Assembly: GCF_900182555.1 (NCBI RefSeq)
Contig: NZ_FXTH01000002.1
Coordinates: 124,001 to 188,000, forward strand
Reading direction: 5' to 3'
DNA from: Fodinibius sediminis
Lineage (GTDB): Bacteria > Bacteroidota > Rhodothermia > Balneolales > Balneolaceae
Length of the DNA: 64,000 nucleotides
A program made the translations under genes and the position numbers. The notes under the pieces were generated by a model, which saw nothing but the letters and a program-made list of their open reading frames with translations, was not told the origin of the DNA and did not search any database. How positions within the stretch are numbered: position 1 is the stretch's first letter; each line of letters starts with the position of its first letter. Positions 43,274 to 52,180 of the stretch are shown here, piece by piece.

Positions 43274-44032
43274 TCATTTAATAAAGTTCATAATTGAACT
43301 ATGGTACATTTTCTTCAAGTACTTCCCCCCAAACCGAAGCAGAAAAGGTATCCTGTGCCCAAACCCCTCCTCAACAGCTATGCGACAGGGGTTGCAAATT
43401 CCACAAGGAGTGCCATTCCTGAAGGGATGATAAATGGGATGATGGCAAAACCACGTTAATCCCATGAGACCCATCCAGTTTTCTCGCTCCGCTATGTGCT
43501 GCATATCCCTTTTGTTCAGATTTATTATCGGAAAAGAGAAATAGTTAAAAATGGTTTTTTCATCGGCATCCATTCTGTTCTCTTCAAGATTATAGGCAAG
43601 GGATTCGGAAATGCTCTCCTCGCTACTTCGCTTTTGAATAGAAAGTTCTATTCCCTCTAAGCCATATTGTTTGCATAAGCTGGCAATCCACACATACTGT
43701 TTGCCGAGATGCCTTTTCTTGCTAATGCGGTGCCAGGCATTTGAAATCTCATCGTTAATATCTATTTCACTCTTGTCTATATAAATAGTGGGTTTCAGCA
43801 GGTCGCCAACCATACCCCTGCTGGCAAGCTCTCTCCTGATTTCATTCATGGCTTGGAGTTCGTGAATAGGCGACCGATGCGAGAGATCAAGGACGTAAAG
43901 CGGCTGTACCTCCCTCTTTTCCAAAAACAGCAATTGAAGAAGCCTGAATGTCGAATCCCAGCCTCCAGTCCATAAGAGAATCGTCAATTCACTGTCGACC
44001 GACTGTCTAATTTGTTCACGTATACTTTTCAT
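43274..44032 (-). CDS. QueC-like PP-loop ATPase (3)
   Basis: 252 residues with a slightly longer N-terminus. PP-loop WTGGWDSTFRLL from residue 21; the C-terminal cysteines are in WFCHHPIYHPFRNGTPCGIC plus NPC. It is upstream-most of the three tandem copies and follows a GNAT-type acyltransferase gene by 39 bases. QueC relatives outside queuosine synthesis are known from antiviral systems (QatC, Cap9 of type IV CBASS), but none of their partners is here. Confidence 0.7.
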   Translation of the reverse strand: MKSIREQIRQSVDSELTILLWTGGWDSTFRLLQLLFLEKREVQPLYVLDLSHRSPIHELQAMNEIRRELASRGMVGDLLKPTIYIDKSEIDINDEISNAWHRISKKRHLGKQYVWIASLCKQYGLEGIELSIQKRSSEESISESLAYNLEENRMDADEKTIFNYFSFPIINLNKRDMQHIAERENWMGLMGLTWFCHHPIYHPFRNGTPCGICNPCRIAVEEGFGHRIPFLLRFGGKYLKKMYHSSIMNFIK

Positions 44033-44071
44033 AGGATTTTATTAATAGACAATGATACCATCAGTGTCTTT

Positions 44072-45067
44072 TCAAATTGAATCATGCATACCTGCAACCA
44101 GGGACCAATTTTCAATCCTGCTTACTTTGTTTTCAATGGCCAAATCAATAGGTAGTGCAACCATATGTTTCATCTTTTTTTTGATAAATCCATTCTTCCA
44201 CAACTTCGGGGTCCCGAACCTCCGGTTATCCATCAGCGCAAGGAAAGCCGCATTCAAAGACCTTGCCACTTCTACAACTTCCCTAAACAAATAACCGGAC
44301 AATGCCGGATCCCCAAGGATATCCACCAGAACCATCTCCCTGCTTGCTCCCTTCCGATTCAGTGTAAAAATGGCCCCGATCATTTTGCTGCACCGCTCAA
44401 TACTCACCATTCCATACTGCCTGTTTGGCCTGTCATGGTATCTCCACTTGTGGAAGCCAGCTTTTCGATTAATGGATACATATTGATCAAAATTCTCTCC
44501 TTCCCTGGCCAGGATATCCAACAGGCCGATATCCAGGCTGAATGCATCATCAATACTCAAAGACGTGGATAACTCACCACTAAGCGTTCCCATCGTCATG
44601 CTTATGGGTTTCAAAATTTTTACCCACCAACTGATTTCATCCAGGTATTGCCCCCCAATTTTAAGATTCACGGGGAGGCTGTTGTTATTCGGGAAATTAA
44701 ACAGCAACTGATGATTGCTGTTTACGGCCTCTTCTATGCCTCTCATTCTTAACTGTTTGAAAATGCCTCTCCCCCTGTAATCAGCGGCAACCACTGAATC
44801 ACAGGGCTGATACGCTTTTATGATGGTGCCCCTGCACTTCAGCTCCCATGGCCACAGATGATCAATGCCAACAATTTTGCCCTCTTCTTCAGCCACATTG
44901 ATGACAGAACTCCCAAAGACACTGGATTTGAATTTCCATTGCCAAAAATCATCCCCCCTTCGGGTAGATGACCTTTGATTCTCAGAAAAAACGGCATCCA
45001 ATAGATTGAGAATCGCCTGTCGATCCCCTTCATCAGCATGCCTTATATTTAGTTTATGGCCTTTCAT
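44072..45067 (-). CDS. GNAT-type acyltransferase
   Basis: 331 residues. The first 150 show a GNAT fold: LNIRHADEGDRQAILNLLDA, then VAADYRGRGIFKQLRMRGI, which resembles the acyl-CoA-binding R/Q-x-x-G-x-G/A loop. The second half resembles a second GNAT-like repeat, as in FemAB-like or polysaccharide-locus acyltransferases. It probably acylates an amino sugar or amino acid attached to the polymer. It lies between a GT2 glycosyltransferase and the QueC-like genes. Confidence 0.65.
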   Translation of the reverse strand: MKGHKLNIRHADEGDRQAILNLLDAVFSENQRSSTRRGDDFWQWKFKSSVFGSSVINVAEEEGKIVGIDHLWPWELKCRGTIIKAYQPCDSVVAADYRGRGIFKQLRMRGIEEAVNSNHQLLFNFPNNNSLPVNLKIGGQYLDEISWWVKILKPISMTMGTLSGELSTSLSIDDAFSLDIGLLDILAREGENFDQYVSINRKAGFHKWRYHDRPNRQYGMVSIERCSKMIGAIFTLNRKGASREMVLVDILGDPALSGYLFREVVEVARSLNAAFLALMDNRRFGTPKLWKNGFIKKKMKHMVALPIDLAIENKVSRIENWSLVAGMHDSI

Positions 45068-45088
45068 CAGCGATCCTATATTTCTGGC

Positions 45089-45892
45089 TCAGTTCAAAAT
45101 TCTCTCATTAGAGAACTTGTACCAGGCAGCCAGATAAAATTGTTTTATTTTTCTTAACAGCTTAAATGGGACAAAATAAAAAGGTGGTTTTACTCCCTGT
45201 AACTTCCATGCCTTTATTTGTCTTTGCTGGGATTTCCACAGCGTTTTCTTGTAGTTTGATGTGCTCCTTCCTCCCATGGAAAACCGTAGGATATAACTAT
45301 CCAGTCTTTTGATTTTCAAATCATTGAAATAGAAATAGCGCAATACAAATTCATAATCCCCACTGCCTCCCAGATCTGTTCGGTAATATCCCAACTGTTC
45401 AATTACTTCTCTTTTTAGATAGATACTTTGATGGGAGGGCATCCAGCCTGCTTTAAAGAGTGACTTCCTGAATTCCGGGCTTCTGTTAACCCTGACGGGT
45501 TCATCTTTCTGATTTACCAGGACACTGTGCCCATACATACCATCAATCTTGTTGGTCACAAAATGTACCGCTATTCTTGCAATAACCCTTTCATCAAACA
45601 ATCGGTCGCCCGCATGGATCAATCCAACAATGTCGCCGGTAGCTGATTTTATTCCTTTGTTTATGGCATCATACATTCCCTTATCCGGCTCTGAAATGAT
45701 TTTATCGATATGACTGCCATATTCACCTATAATGCCCAATGTATTGTCAGAAGACTGCCCATCAACTATGATATATTCAATATCATCATAGGTTTGAGTA
45801 ATAACTGATTCCAGCGTATCTCTGATATCATTTTCGTTATTGTAACAAATCGTAATCAGTGATACCTTAAAACTGTTAGTTTTATTATTCAT
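45089..45892 (-). CDS. Family 2 glycosyltransferase
   Basis: 267 residues. The GT-A start KVSLITICYNNENDIRDTLES, IIVDGQSSDNTLGII and GDIVGLIHAGDRLFD (metal-binding site) are typical of WcaA-like family 2 enzymes. The ATG at 45892 is used, since the frame begins one codon earlier with GTG. It has no membrane helices, so it adds a sugar at the cytoplasmic face. Donor sugar cannot be told from sequence. Confidence 0.87.
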   Translation of the reverse strand: MNNKTNSFKVSLITICYNNENDIRDTLESVITQTYDDIEYIIVDGQSSDNTLGIIGEYGSHIDKIISEPDKGMYDAINKGIKSATGDIVGLIHAGDRLFDERVIARIAVHFVTNKIDGMYGHSVLVNQKDEPVRVNRSPEFRKSLFKAGWMPSHQSIYLKREVIEQLGYYRTDLGGSGDYEFVLRYFYFNDLKIKRLDSYILRFSMGGRSTSNYKKTLWKSQQRQIKAWKLQGVKPPFYFVPFKLLRKIKQFYLAAWYKFSNERILN

Positions 45893-45924
45893 CACAAAAA
45901 TTTTGAAGACTTATACAGATAAGA

Positions 45925-47049
45925 TTATTTTCCATTTATCTGATTTTCACCAATTGACAAAAATCGTTTTGCTCTTTCTTTAGGTGTATTAAAAAGCTTT
46001 AAATTTTTTTTCCCTTCAGATATTAAGTTTTCCTGAATTTCTGGATTTTGAATTAAATTTATAATTTTATTGCTAATATCAACTGGTTCCATAGGGTTAA
46101 AGTAAACTGCGGCTTTTCTACAAACCGTCTTAGCAAAGGGTAAGTCTGAAGTCAGTATAGGCTTACCCATGGCCATTGCTTCCACATAAGATGCAGAAAA
46201 ACATTCCAATAGTGTTGGCAAAAACATCATGTCACATTCACTGTAAAGAGTAGGGCAATGGTCTATGGGTACAGGACCAACATTTATGATATGTTGCTGG
46301 TATTTTTCCTCATTAAACCTTGTGAATGCATCCTCAGGTAAGGTTAAGACGAACTTTACATTCGTGATTTTATTTTTAAGTAATTCATCAACTACTTCTA
46401 AAATGATGTCTAAATTTTTATGACCATAATTGGAGCTAATTGTTAATAGCCTAACTTCACCATCGACTTTCGGGGGTAATTTTTTTTCCTGCGAGATGGA
46501 ATCACTAAACACGCCATTTATAGTATTTGAAACGGTATGTACTTCTACATTTTTTAATAGTTTTTTTAGTCTCTTATTTACATCATCTGTTTGAACTATA
46601 ATTGCATCCGATTGTCGATAAAAATATAGATCAAAGTGTTTTTTTATTTTCCAGTATATCTTCTTTTTACTGGATATTTTATTAAAATATGGAGATTCAG
46701 GATATATGTAATGAGGAATATTGAATGCCGTAATCAATGGAGCTTTAGGTATCCAATAACCATGTCCCCCAGTTGAAATGACAACATCCGGATTAATTTT
46801 TCTTTCCAGCCGATTAAAATATCTACTAGTCTTAATAATATTTAAAAAGCTTGCCCCCGTTCTTCTTTCCATTCTATAAAAGTGAAAATTTGAACCAAAG
46901 GCATCCAAATCCAAAGAATTGTAAATGTTATTACACAAAAAAATATAATAGTCATTAACCGTTATACTCCTGCACTCATTAATAAAGGAGTGAACTACCT
47001 GTTCTGCTCCCCCTTTATAAATCGCGGCTGCATTAATGATTACTTTCAT
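45925..47049 (-). CDS. Family 4 glycosyltransferase
   Basis: 374 residues of the GT-B fold. N-terminal IINAAAIYKGGAEQVVHSF is the acceptor-domain glycine loop. The nucleotide-sugar E-x7-E motif is ECFSASYVEAMAMGKPILTSD. Very AT-rich compared with the housekeeping part of the window. Its start overlaps the end of the next glycosyltransferase gene upstream by 17 bases, so the two are co-translated. Confidence 0.85.
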   Translation of the reverse strand: MKVIINAAAIYKGGAEQVVHSFINECRSITVNDYYIFLCNNIYNSLDLDAFGSNFHFYRMERRTGASFLNIIKTSRYFNRLERKINPDVVISTGGHGYWIPKAPLITAFNIPHYIYPESPYFNKISSKKKIYWKIKKHFDLYFYRQSDAIIVQTDDVNKRLKKLLKNVEVHTVSNTINGVFSDSISQEKKLPPKVDGEVRLLTISSNYGHKNLDIILEVVDELLKNKITNVKFVLTLPEDAFTRFNEEKYQQHIINVGPVPIDHCPTLYSECDMMFLPTLLECFSASYVEAMAMGKPILTSDLPFAKTVCRKAAVYFNPMEPVDISNKIINLIQNPEIQENLISEGKKNLKLFNTPKERAKRFLSIGENQINGK

Positions 47050-48133
47050 GACTTAGGATAAATGAATAAAATTTATCAGCTATTTCATCAGGTATAAAAT
47101 CCTGAATTCCCTTTGGAGCATTTTGTTGGAATTTTTTTCTAACATTCTCATTACTCATCAGTTCTTTCAAACAATCTTTAAAGGCTTCCTGGTCAAATAA
47201 AGGAACCAAAAAGCCATTTTTGTTATTTTCTATCATATCCGAAGGCCCCGCATTGCAATCATAAGCAACTACCGGTAGTCCCGCTGATAAAGCCTCTCCT
47301 ATTACATTTGGAAAGCCCTCTGAACTGGAGCTAAAGGCAAATATCTTGCTTTTGTTGAAATATGGGTCAATATGTTGTTGTTCCCCTTCCAAAAAAACAG
47401 ATCCTTCAGCATCCAATTCCCGAACAAGCGTTTTCAGTTTTCTTGAAAGGTTTTGTTTCTTGGAATCTCCTCCTACGATCACCAGTTTCCAATCGGGTAG
47501 TCCGATATCAACGAACATTTTAATTAATTCATCAAAATGTTTAGTACGTATTAGTCTCCCAATTGACAAAACAACATTTTCCCGCTTCGCCTGACCATTT
47601 GAATGAATCTGACGAATGGGATTACCAATTACTTCAATATTATTATTCCATCGGTTCATAGAACAAATCTTCTTAGCCTCCTTGGTCTGAGCTATATAGC
47701 CTGCCGCTTTCGGGTACAATTTGCTACGGAGAAAATTATGCAACCTTCCAAGATCTTTTCCAGGTTGGCTGCGATCAGAAATATAGACCGGAAAACCAGC
47801 CCCGTACAAAGCAATCAAAACCAGGTTATTCCATATTTCTCCAAAGCTTAAGATGGTATCTGGCTTAATCTTAAGCACCCGGGATCTGAGGAAATAAATT
47901 GTCCGGAGTGTATCTACCGTCCGCCTGGAATTATTAAATATAAAACCAGGCTTATGGACGACCACGGTCTTCGGGATCTCATAAACTACCTTGCGATCCC
48001 TGCCTATGAGAATCAGATGAACTTCGGTACCTGTCCTATCGGCAAAATTGACGGCAAGCTGTGCCATCACTCTTTCCATTCCCCCGATACCAAGCGAGTG
48101 TATAATCAAGCAGATTGTTTTATCAGTACTCAT
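47033..48133 (-). CDS. Family 4 glycosyltransferase
   Basis: 366 residues, GT-B fold. It begins CLIIHSLGIGGMERVMAQLA, and the donor-binding motif is SSSEGFPNVIGEALSAGLPVV with the E-x7-E pair. VLSIGRLIRTKHFDELI marks the start of the second Rossmann domain. It is the first gene of the run 48133 to 37510, and I found no sigma-54-type element in the 168 bases before it (48134-48301). Confidence 0.88.
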   Translation of the reverse strand: MSTDKTICLIIHSLGIGGMERVMAQLAVNFADRTGTEVHLILIGRDRKVVYEIPKTVVVHKPGFIFNNSRRTVDTLRTIYFLRSRVLKIKPDTILSFGEIWNNLVLIALYGAGFPVYISDRSQPGKDLGRLHNFLRSKLYPKAAGYIAQTKEAKKICSMNRWNNNIEVIGNPIRQIHSNGQAKRENVVLSIGRLIRTKHFDELIKMFVDIGLPDWKLVIVGGDSKKQNLSRKLKTLVRELDAEGSVFLEGEQQHIDPYFNKSKIFAFSSSSEGFPNVIGEALSAGLPVVAYDCNAGPSDMIENNKNGFLVPLFDQEAFKDCLKELMSNENVRKKFQQNAPKGIQDFIPDEIADKFYSFILSHESNH

Positions 48134-48301
48134 CTAATAATCACGCTTCATATTCTGAACAACCCGAAAGTGCATTGCATTAGAATTGGATCTATTTATT
48201 GTGGCCCATATCCAAACTCTCTCTGCCTGTTATTTATCCGGCCGTATTATATGACAGTGGCAAGTTGTAATTTACAGCCAGCTTTCTTGTCTCTCTTCCA
48301 G

Positions 48302-48961
48302 CTATTGCACCACCGTAAAAACGGTCTGTACATCTGCAGGCGTCTCTCCAATTACAGCAAACTTGGTACCGGCAGAAAAATCAAAATCCTCGTATCCAGT
48401 TTTAACCCTATCCAAAATTTCTTCTACTTTATCATAGCTAAAATTTGGTTTTCCATCGTTAACCATCCTGCCTGGGAGATCTTCAACGGCAAGTTCCTCC
48501 AAGTCAAATACCGGATTAGTACGAAGAGACCAGATCACCAACTGTATTTCGCGATAGGTAACAGTCGGATCATTTTCCATTAAATCCTGTTTAATATTGA
48601 GCAGATAGTTGATGGGCTTCCATTCTTCCACTTGAAAAGTAGAGTACAGTTTAACTCCTTCGTAAACCCCGCCATCCGAATCAATGGGAGTTTCCCAGTC
48701 AATACACCAGCCCTCTTGAATACCATTTTGAATGATATCATTGGCTTCTATATCACTGAAATCAATCTGATAAAAAGCTTGTGAATCTTTATTCACCTGA
48801 ATTGTAGCACTATCTCCACCTTGAATGGCTTTTACTTCTTCAACCGGATCTAATGAATCGGGAAGATCGGGTTTTTCACCAGTTGCATTATCCTTACAAG
48901 ATACGCTGAAAAGCAAAACGCATGTTACCAAGTATATGGTTAAGTAATTGAAAGGTTTCAT
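48302..48961 (-). CDS. Lipoprotein with a thioester-domain-like motif
   Basis: 219 residues from the ATG at 48961. A lipoprotein signal ends at LFSVSC with Cys22. The mature part has GWCIDWETP (Cys86) and, about 54 residues on, REIQLVIWSL (Gln140). This pairing resembles the YCID...TQxAIW pattern of bacterial thioester domains, which form a Cys-Gln bond used for covalent adhesion and are known mostly from Gram-positive surface proteins. The match is by eye only. It has its own sigma-54-type promoter (49058-49073) and upstream palindrome, placing it in the same regulon as the sugar-nucleotide genes. Confidence 0.6.
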   Translation of the reverse strand: MKPFNYLTIYLVTCVLLFSVSCKDNATGEKPDLPDSLDPVEEVKAIQGGDSATIQVNKDSQAFYQIDFSDIEANDIIQNGIQEGWCIDWETPIDSDGGVYEGVKLYSTFQVEEWKPINYLLNIKQDLMENDPTVTYREIQLVIWSLRTNPVFDLEELAVEDLPGRMVNDGKPNFSYDKVEEILDRVKTGYEDFDFSAGTKFAVIGETPADVQTVFTVVQ

Positions 48962-49057
48962 ATCTATTATCTTTTTTATCATAATTATAAATTGATACCA
49001 TGCCAAGAAGCCAACAAATAGTATTTCTGAACATGATATATCGTATATAAATTATAC

Positions 49058-49073
49058 TACAAGAGTTGTGCCA
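49058..49073 (-). promoter_or_regulatory. Sigma-54-type -24/-12 promoter of the lipoprotein gene
   Basis: Minus-strand TGGCACAACTCTTGTA, with the consensus TGGCAC at -24. It is 96 bases before the lipoprotein start. The upstream palindrome is at 49237-49253. The remainder of the 49007-49343 gap holds no gene. Confidence 0.78.
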
Positions 49074-49236
49074 ACTTAATACTGTCGTCTCCGTCCTGAA
49101 CTTCGATATGCCATAATTATCAGGCTGGATCTAATAAAACCTCACTGAACAAGGTAATATGTTTTAACATGCCCATCACAGTTGTGAGTTACAGTGTTTT
49201 TGATTTTAAAATACCCGAACATGGTAAACACACTTC

Positions 49237-49253
49237 CGAGTAAAAGTTACCCA
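49237..49253. promoter_or_regulatory. Palindromic upstream activating site, degenerate (lipoprotein promoter)
   Basis: CGAGTAAAAGTTACCCA matches the palindrome at 14 of 17 positions, with the left arm perfect and the right arm weaker. Its centre is about 172 bases from the -24 element. Confidence 0.55.
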
Positions 49254-49343
49254 TTCATTTTAAGCTTAGTCCACATTTTTTACATATGTCCATCCATCAA
49301 GAAATAATGATTTCCAGTATTGAAAAGTTGTTTTTTATTTGAC

Positions 49344-50662
49344 ACAAAAGCCGGATTCCCTCTGGGAAATCCGGCTTTTAATGAGGTATTGGGCAGTATG
49401 ACTCTGGACAGGTTAGTTGTTAAAAATTATTGCCTCCCACTGAAATCCGGGGGTTTCCATTCCCTTCCACCCGATTCATAGCATCAGTACAGTTGCTATT
49501 CAAATCATTGTTTTTCAACCACGCTATACGCAACTTGGGATTATCCAGTTTTTCCCAAAAGTCACACGAGATGCTTCCAGTAAGAGCATTATCATTCAAA
49601 TATAATGTCTTAATCTGATTAAAGTCTGGCCAGCCTGACTGCGGCATATCGCCCGTAAAATTATTCCAGCCCAGACCAATAATCCTGATGTTACTCGGAA
49701 CTGAAAGAATGTTATCTATAGAACCCGACAATTTATTGCCTTCAAGGCCAAGACTCTTCAGGTCCGGTAAGTTCTCAAATCCATGCAATGTCCCTGTTAA
49801 GTTATTCCATGAAAAACGTAGCGTATACAACTTGGTGAAATTACCGTTATTCCAGTAGTGTGGATATTCACCGGTTAGATTATTATCCGTAAGTACGAGG
49901 CTTCGCAACTCGGTAAAATTACTGAAATCAGGCAATTCACCCGTCAGATGGTTATCAGGAGTATCATTACTACTTTCCCCCAAATTTAGAAATGTAAGCT
50001 GGGTTAAATTTTGGAAACTTGCCGGTATTTCTCCCTCTAATTGGGCACTTGCTATGTAAAGATGCCTTAAATTTCTCAGATTCCCGATGGATGATGGCAG
50101 GGTAGTACCTGAAAAATCATTAAAACTCAGATATAGGCCTTCTAACTGTGATAGGTCTCCTATTTCGACAGGGATGGGACCTTTAATATTTGGTTGGTTC
50201 GCTATCTCAAGGCGTAATAAATTCGATAAACCACCAATTGTCGAGGGAATTCTGCCACTGAAGTCATTGGTATTGGAATAACGTTTTCCCGCATGATAAT
50301 GCTTCGTTAAACGCTCCGGCGGCTCTTTCAGGGTTCCGCCAATCTCGTAGGTGCGTCCGGCCAGGATCAGCCATTCCAGGCTGGCCATATCGCCAATCGA
50401 CGACGGGATCTCGCCGGATAACTCATTTTTCTTGACGTTCAGATACCGGACCTTCGTCAGGTTCCCAATGGATTCCGGCAGGCGGCCGCTCAGCCCATTG
50501 TCAAACAGGTCCACGCGCACCACACGTCCATTGGCATCGGTCTCAATGCCGTACCAGCCGTCGGAGGGATCCCCGCTGCCCCAGCCACTGTTGTTGTGCC
50601 AGTGGTCCCCGCCCGTCGCCTCATACAGGTCCAGCAGCGCCTGCCGGTCTCCCGCTACGCTG
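49344..50662. repeat. 1,319-bp direct repeat, copy 1
   Basis: Matches 50862-52180 at a constant offset of 1,518 bases. I saw no difference between the copies. It covers a terminator, the whole LRR module and its stop codon. The copies diverge abruptly at both ends. Confidence 0.9.
49346..49379 (-). terminator. Intrinsic terminator of the LRR gene (repeat copy 1)
   Basis: On the minus strand AAAAGCCGGATT-TCCC pairs with GGGAATCCGGCTTTT across three bases with one bulge. The T tail is short (CTTTTG). An identical structure lies in repeat copy 2. Confidence 0.65.
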
Positions 50663-50745
50663 TTTACAGAAGCTTGTGCTAACACTTCATTTACCAGCCC
50701 CATTAAAAGAGAAAATAATAGGACGGTTAAGAATTTTTCTCTCAT
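49420..50745 (-). CDS. Secreted leucine-rich repeat protein
   Basis: 441 residues with a Sec signal peptide (about 1-23, ending EVLAQA). An N-terminal cap DRQALLDLYEATGGDHWHNN is followed by about ten plant-type LRRs (for example LSGRLPESIGNLTKVRYLNV, LSGEIPSSIGDMASLEWLIL, LTGEYPHYWNNGNFTKLYTL). The C-terminus ends GNPRISVGGNNF. Residues from about 29 to the end are identical to the C-terminal part of the next upstream protein, owing to the 1,319-bp duplication. No lipobox, so it is probably periplasmic, surface-bound or secreted. Confidence 0.85.
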   Translation of the reverse strand: MREKFLTVLLFSLLMGLVNEVLAQASVNSVAGDRQALLDLYEATGGDHWHNNSGWGSGDPSDGWYGIETDANGRVVRVDLFDNGLSGRLPESIGNLTKVRYLNVKKNELSGEIPSSIGDMASLEWLILAGRTYEIGGTLKEPPERLTKHYHAGKRYSNTNDFSGRIPSTIGGLSNLLRLEIANQPNIKGPIPVEIGDLSQLEGLYLSFNDFSGTTLPSSIGNLRNLRHLYIASAQLEGEIPASFQNLTQLTFLNLGESSNDTPDNHLTGELPDFSNFTELRSLVLTDNNLTGEYPHYWNNGNFTKLYTLRFSWNNLTGTLHGFENLPDLKSLGLEGNKLSGSIDNILSVPSNIRIIGLGWNNFTGDMPQSGWPDFNQIKTLYLNDNALTGSISCDFWEKLDNPKLRIAWLKNNDLNSNCTDAMNRVEGNGNPRISVGGNNF

Positions 50746-50861
50746 AGTTTGATATTAGAAGCTTAATCTTTTGAACGGTTAATTTCTCTCTATTGATTGA
50801 ATTAATACAACTTAATAGATATAAATAGCTTATTTAAAATAACCTTTAGATACAAAAAATA

Positions 50862-52180
50862 ACAAAAGCCGGATTCCCTCTGGGAAATCCGGCTTTTAAT
50901 GAGGTATTGGGCAGTATGACTCTGGACAGGTTAGTTGTTAAAAATTATTGCCTCCCACTGAAATCCGGGGGTTTCCATTCCCTTCCACCCGATTCATAGC
51001 ATCAGTACAGTTGCTATTCAAATCATTGTTTTTCAACCACGCTATACGCAACTTGGGATTATCCAGTTTTTCCCAAAAGTCACACGAGATGCTTCCAGTA
51101 AGAGCATTATCATTCAAATATAATGTCTTAATCTGATTAAAGTCTGGCCAGCCTGACTGCGGCATATCGCCCGTAAAATTATTCCAGCCCAGACCAATAA
51201 TCCTGATGTTACTCGGAACTGAAAGAATGTTATCTATAGAACCCGACAATTTATTGCCTTCAAGGCCAAGACTCTTCAGGTCCGGTAAGTTCTCAAATCC
51301 ATGCAATGTCCCTGTTAAGTTATTCCATGAAAAACGTAGCGTATACAACTTGGTGAAATTACCGTTATTCCAGTAGTGTGGATATTCACCGGTTAGATTA
51401 TTATCCGTAAGTACGAGGCTTCGCAACTCGGTAAAATTACTGAAATCAGGCAATTCACCCGTCAGATGGTTATCAGGAGTATCATTACTACTTTCCCCCA
51501 AATTTAGAAATGTAAGCTGGGTTAAATTTTGGAAACTTGCCGGTATTTCTCCCTCTAATTGGGCACTTGCTATGTAAAGATGCCTTAAATTTCTCAGATT
51601 CCCGATGGATGATGGCAGGGTAGTACCTGAAAAATCATTAAAACTCAGATATAGGCCTTCTAACTGTGATAGGTCTCCTATTTCGACAGGGATGGGACCT
51701 TTAATATTTGGTTGGTTCGCTATCTCAAGGCGTAATAAATTCGATAAACCACCAATTGTCGAGGGAATTCTGCCACTGAAGTCATTGGTATTGGAATAAC
51801 GTTTTCCCGCATGATAATGCTTCGTTAAACGCTCCGGCGGCTCTTTCAGGGTTCCGCCAATCTCGTAGGTGCGTCCGGCCAGGATCAGCCATTCCAGGCT
51901 GGCCATATCGCCAATCGACGACGGGATCTCGCCGGATAACTCATTTTTCTTGACGTTCAGATACCGGACCTTCGTCAGGTTCCCAATGGATTCCGGCAGG
52001 CGGCCGCTCAGCCCATTGTCAAACAGGTCCACGCGCACCACACGTCCATTGGCATCGGTCTCAATGCCGTACCAGCCGTCGGAGGGATCCCCGCTGCCCC
52101 AGCCACTGTTGTTGTGCCAGTGGTCCCCGCCCGTCGCCTCATACAGGTCCAGCAGCGCCTGCCGGTCTCCCGCTACGCTG
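50862..52180. repeat. 1,319-bp direct repeat, copy 2
   Basis: Partner of 49344-50662. It covers the LRR half of the FN3-LRR gene, its stop codon and the following terminator. The 199 bases between the copies hold the start of the shorter gene. Confidence 0.9.
50864..50897 (-). terminator. Intrinsic terminator of the FN3-LRR gene (repeat copy 2)
   Basis: Same hairpin as at 49346-49379, 41 bases after the stop of the FN3-LRR gene. Its presence separates the two LRR genes into distinct transcripts. Confidence 0.65.

Noticed and set aside
41749-44032. Queuosine biosynthesis cluster
   Set aside because: QueC-like genes are present in triplicate but no queD, queE, queF or tgt-type gene is seen, and the context is polysaccharide synthesis.
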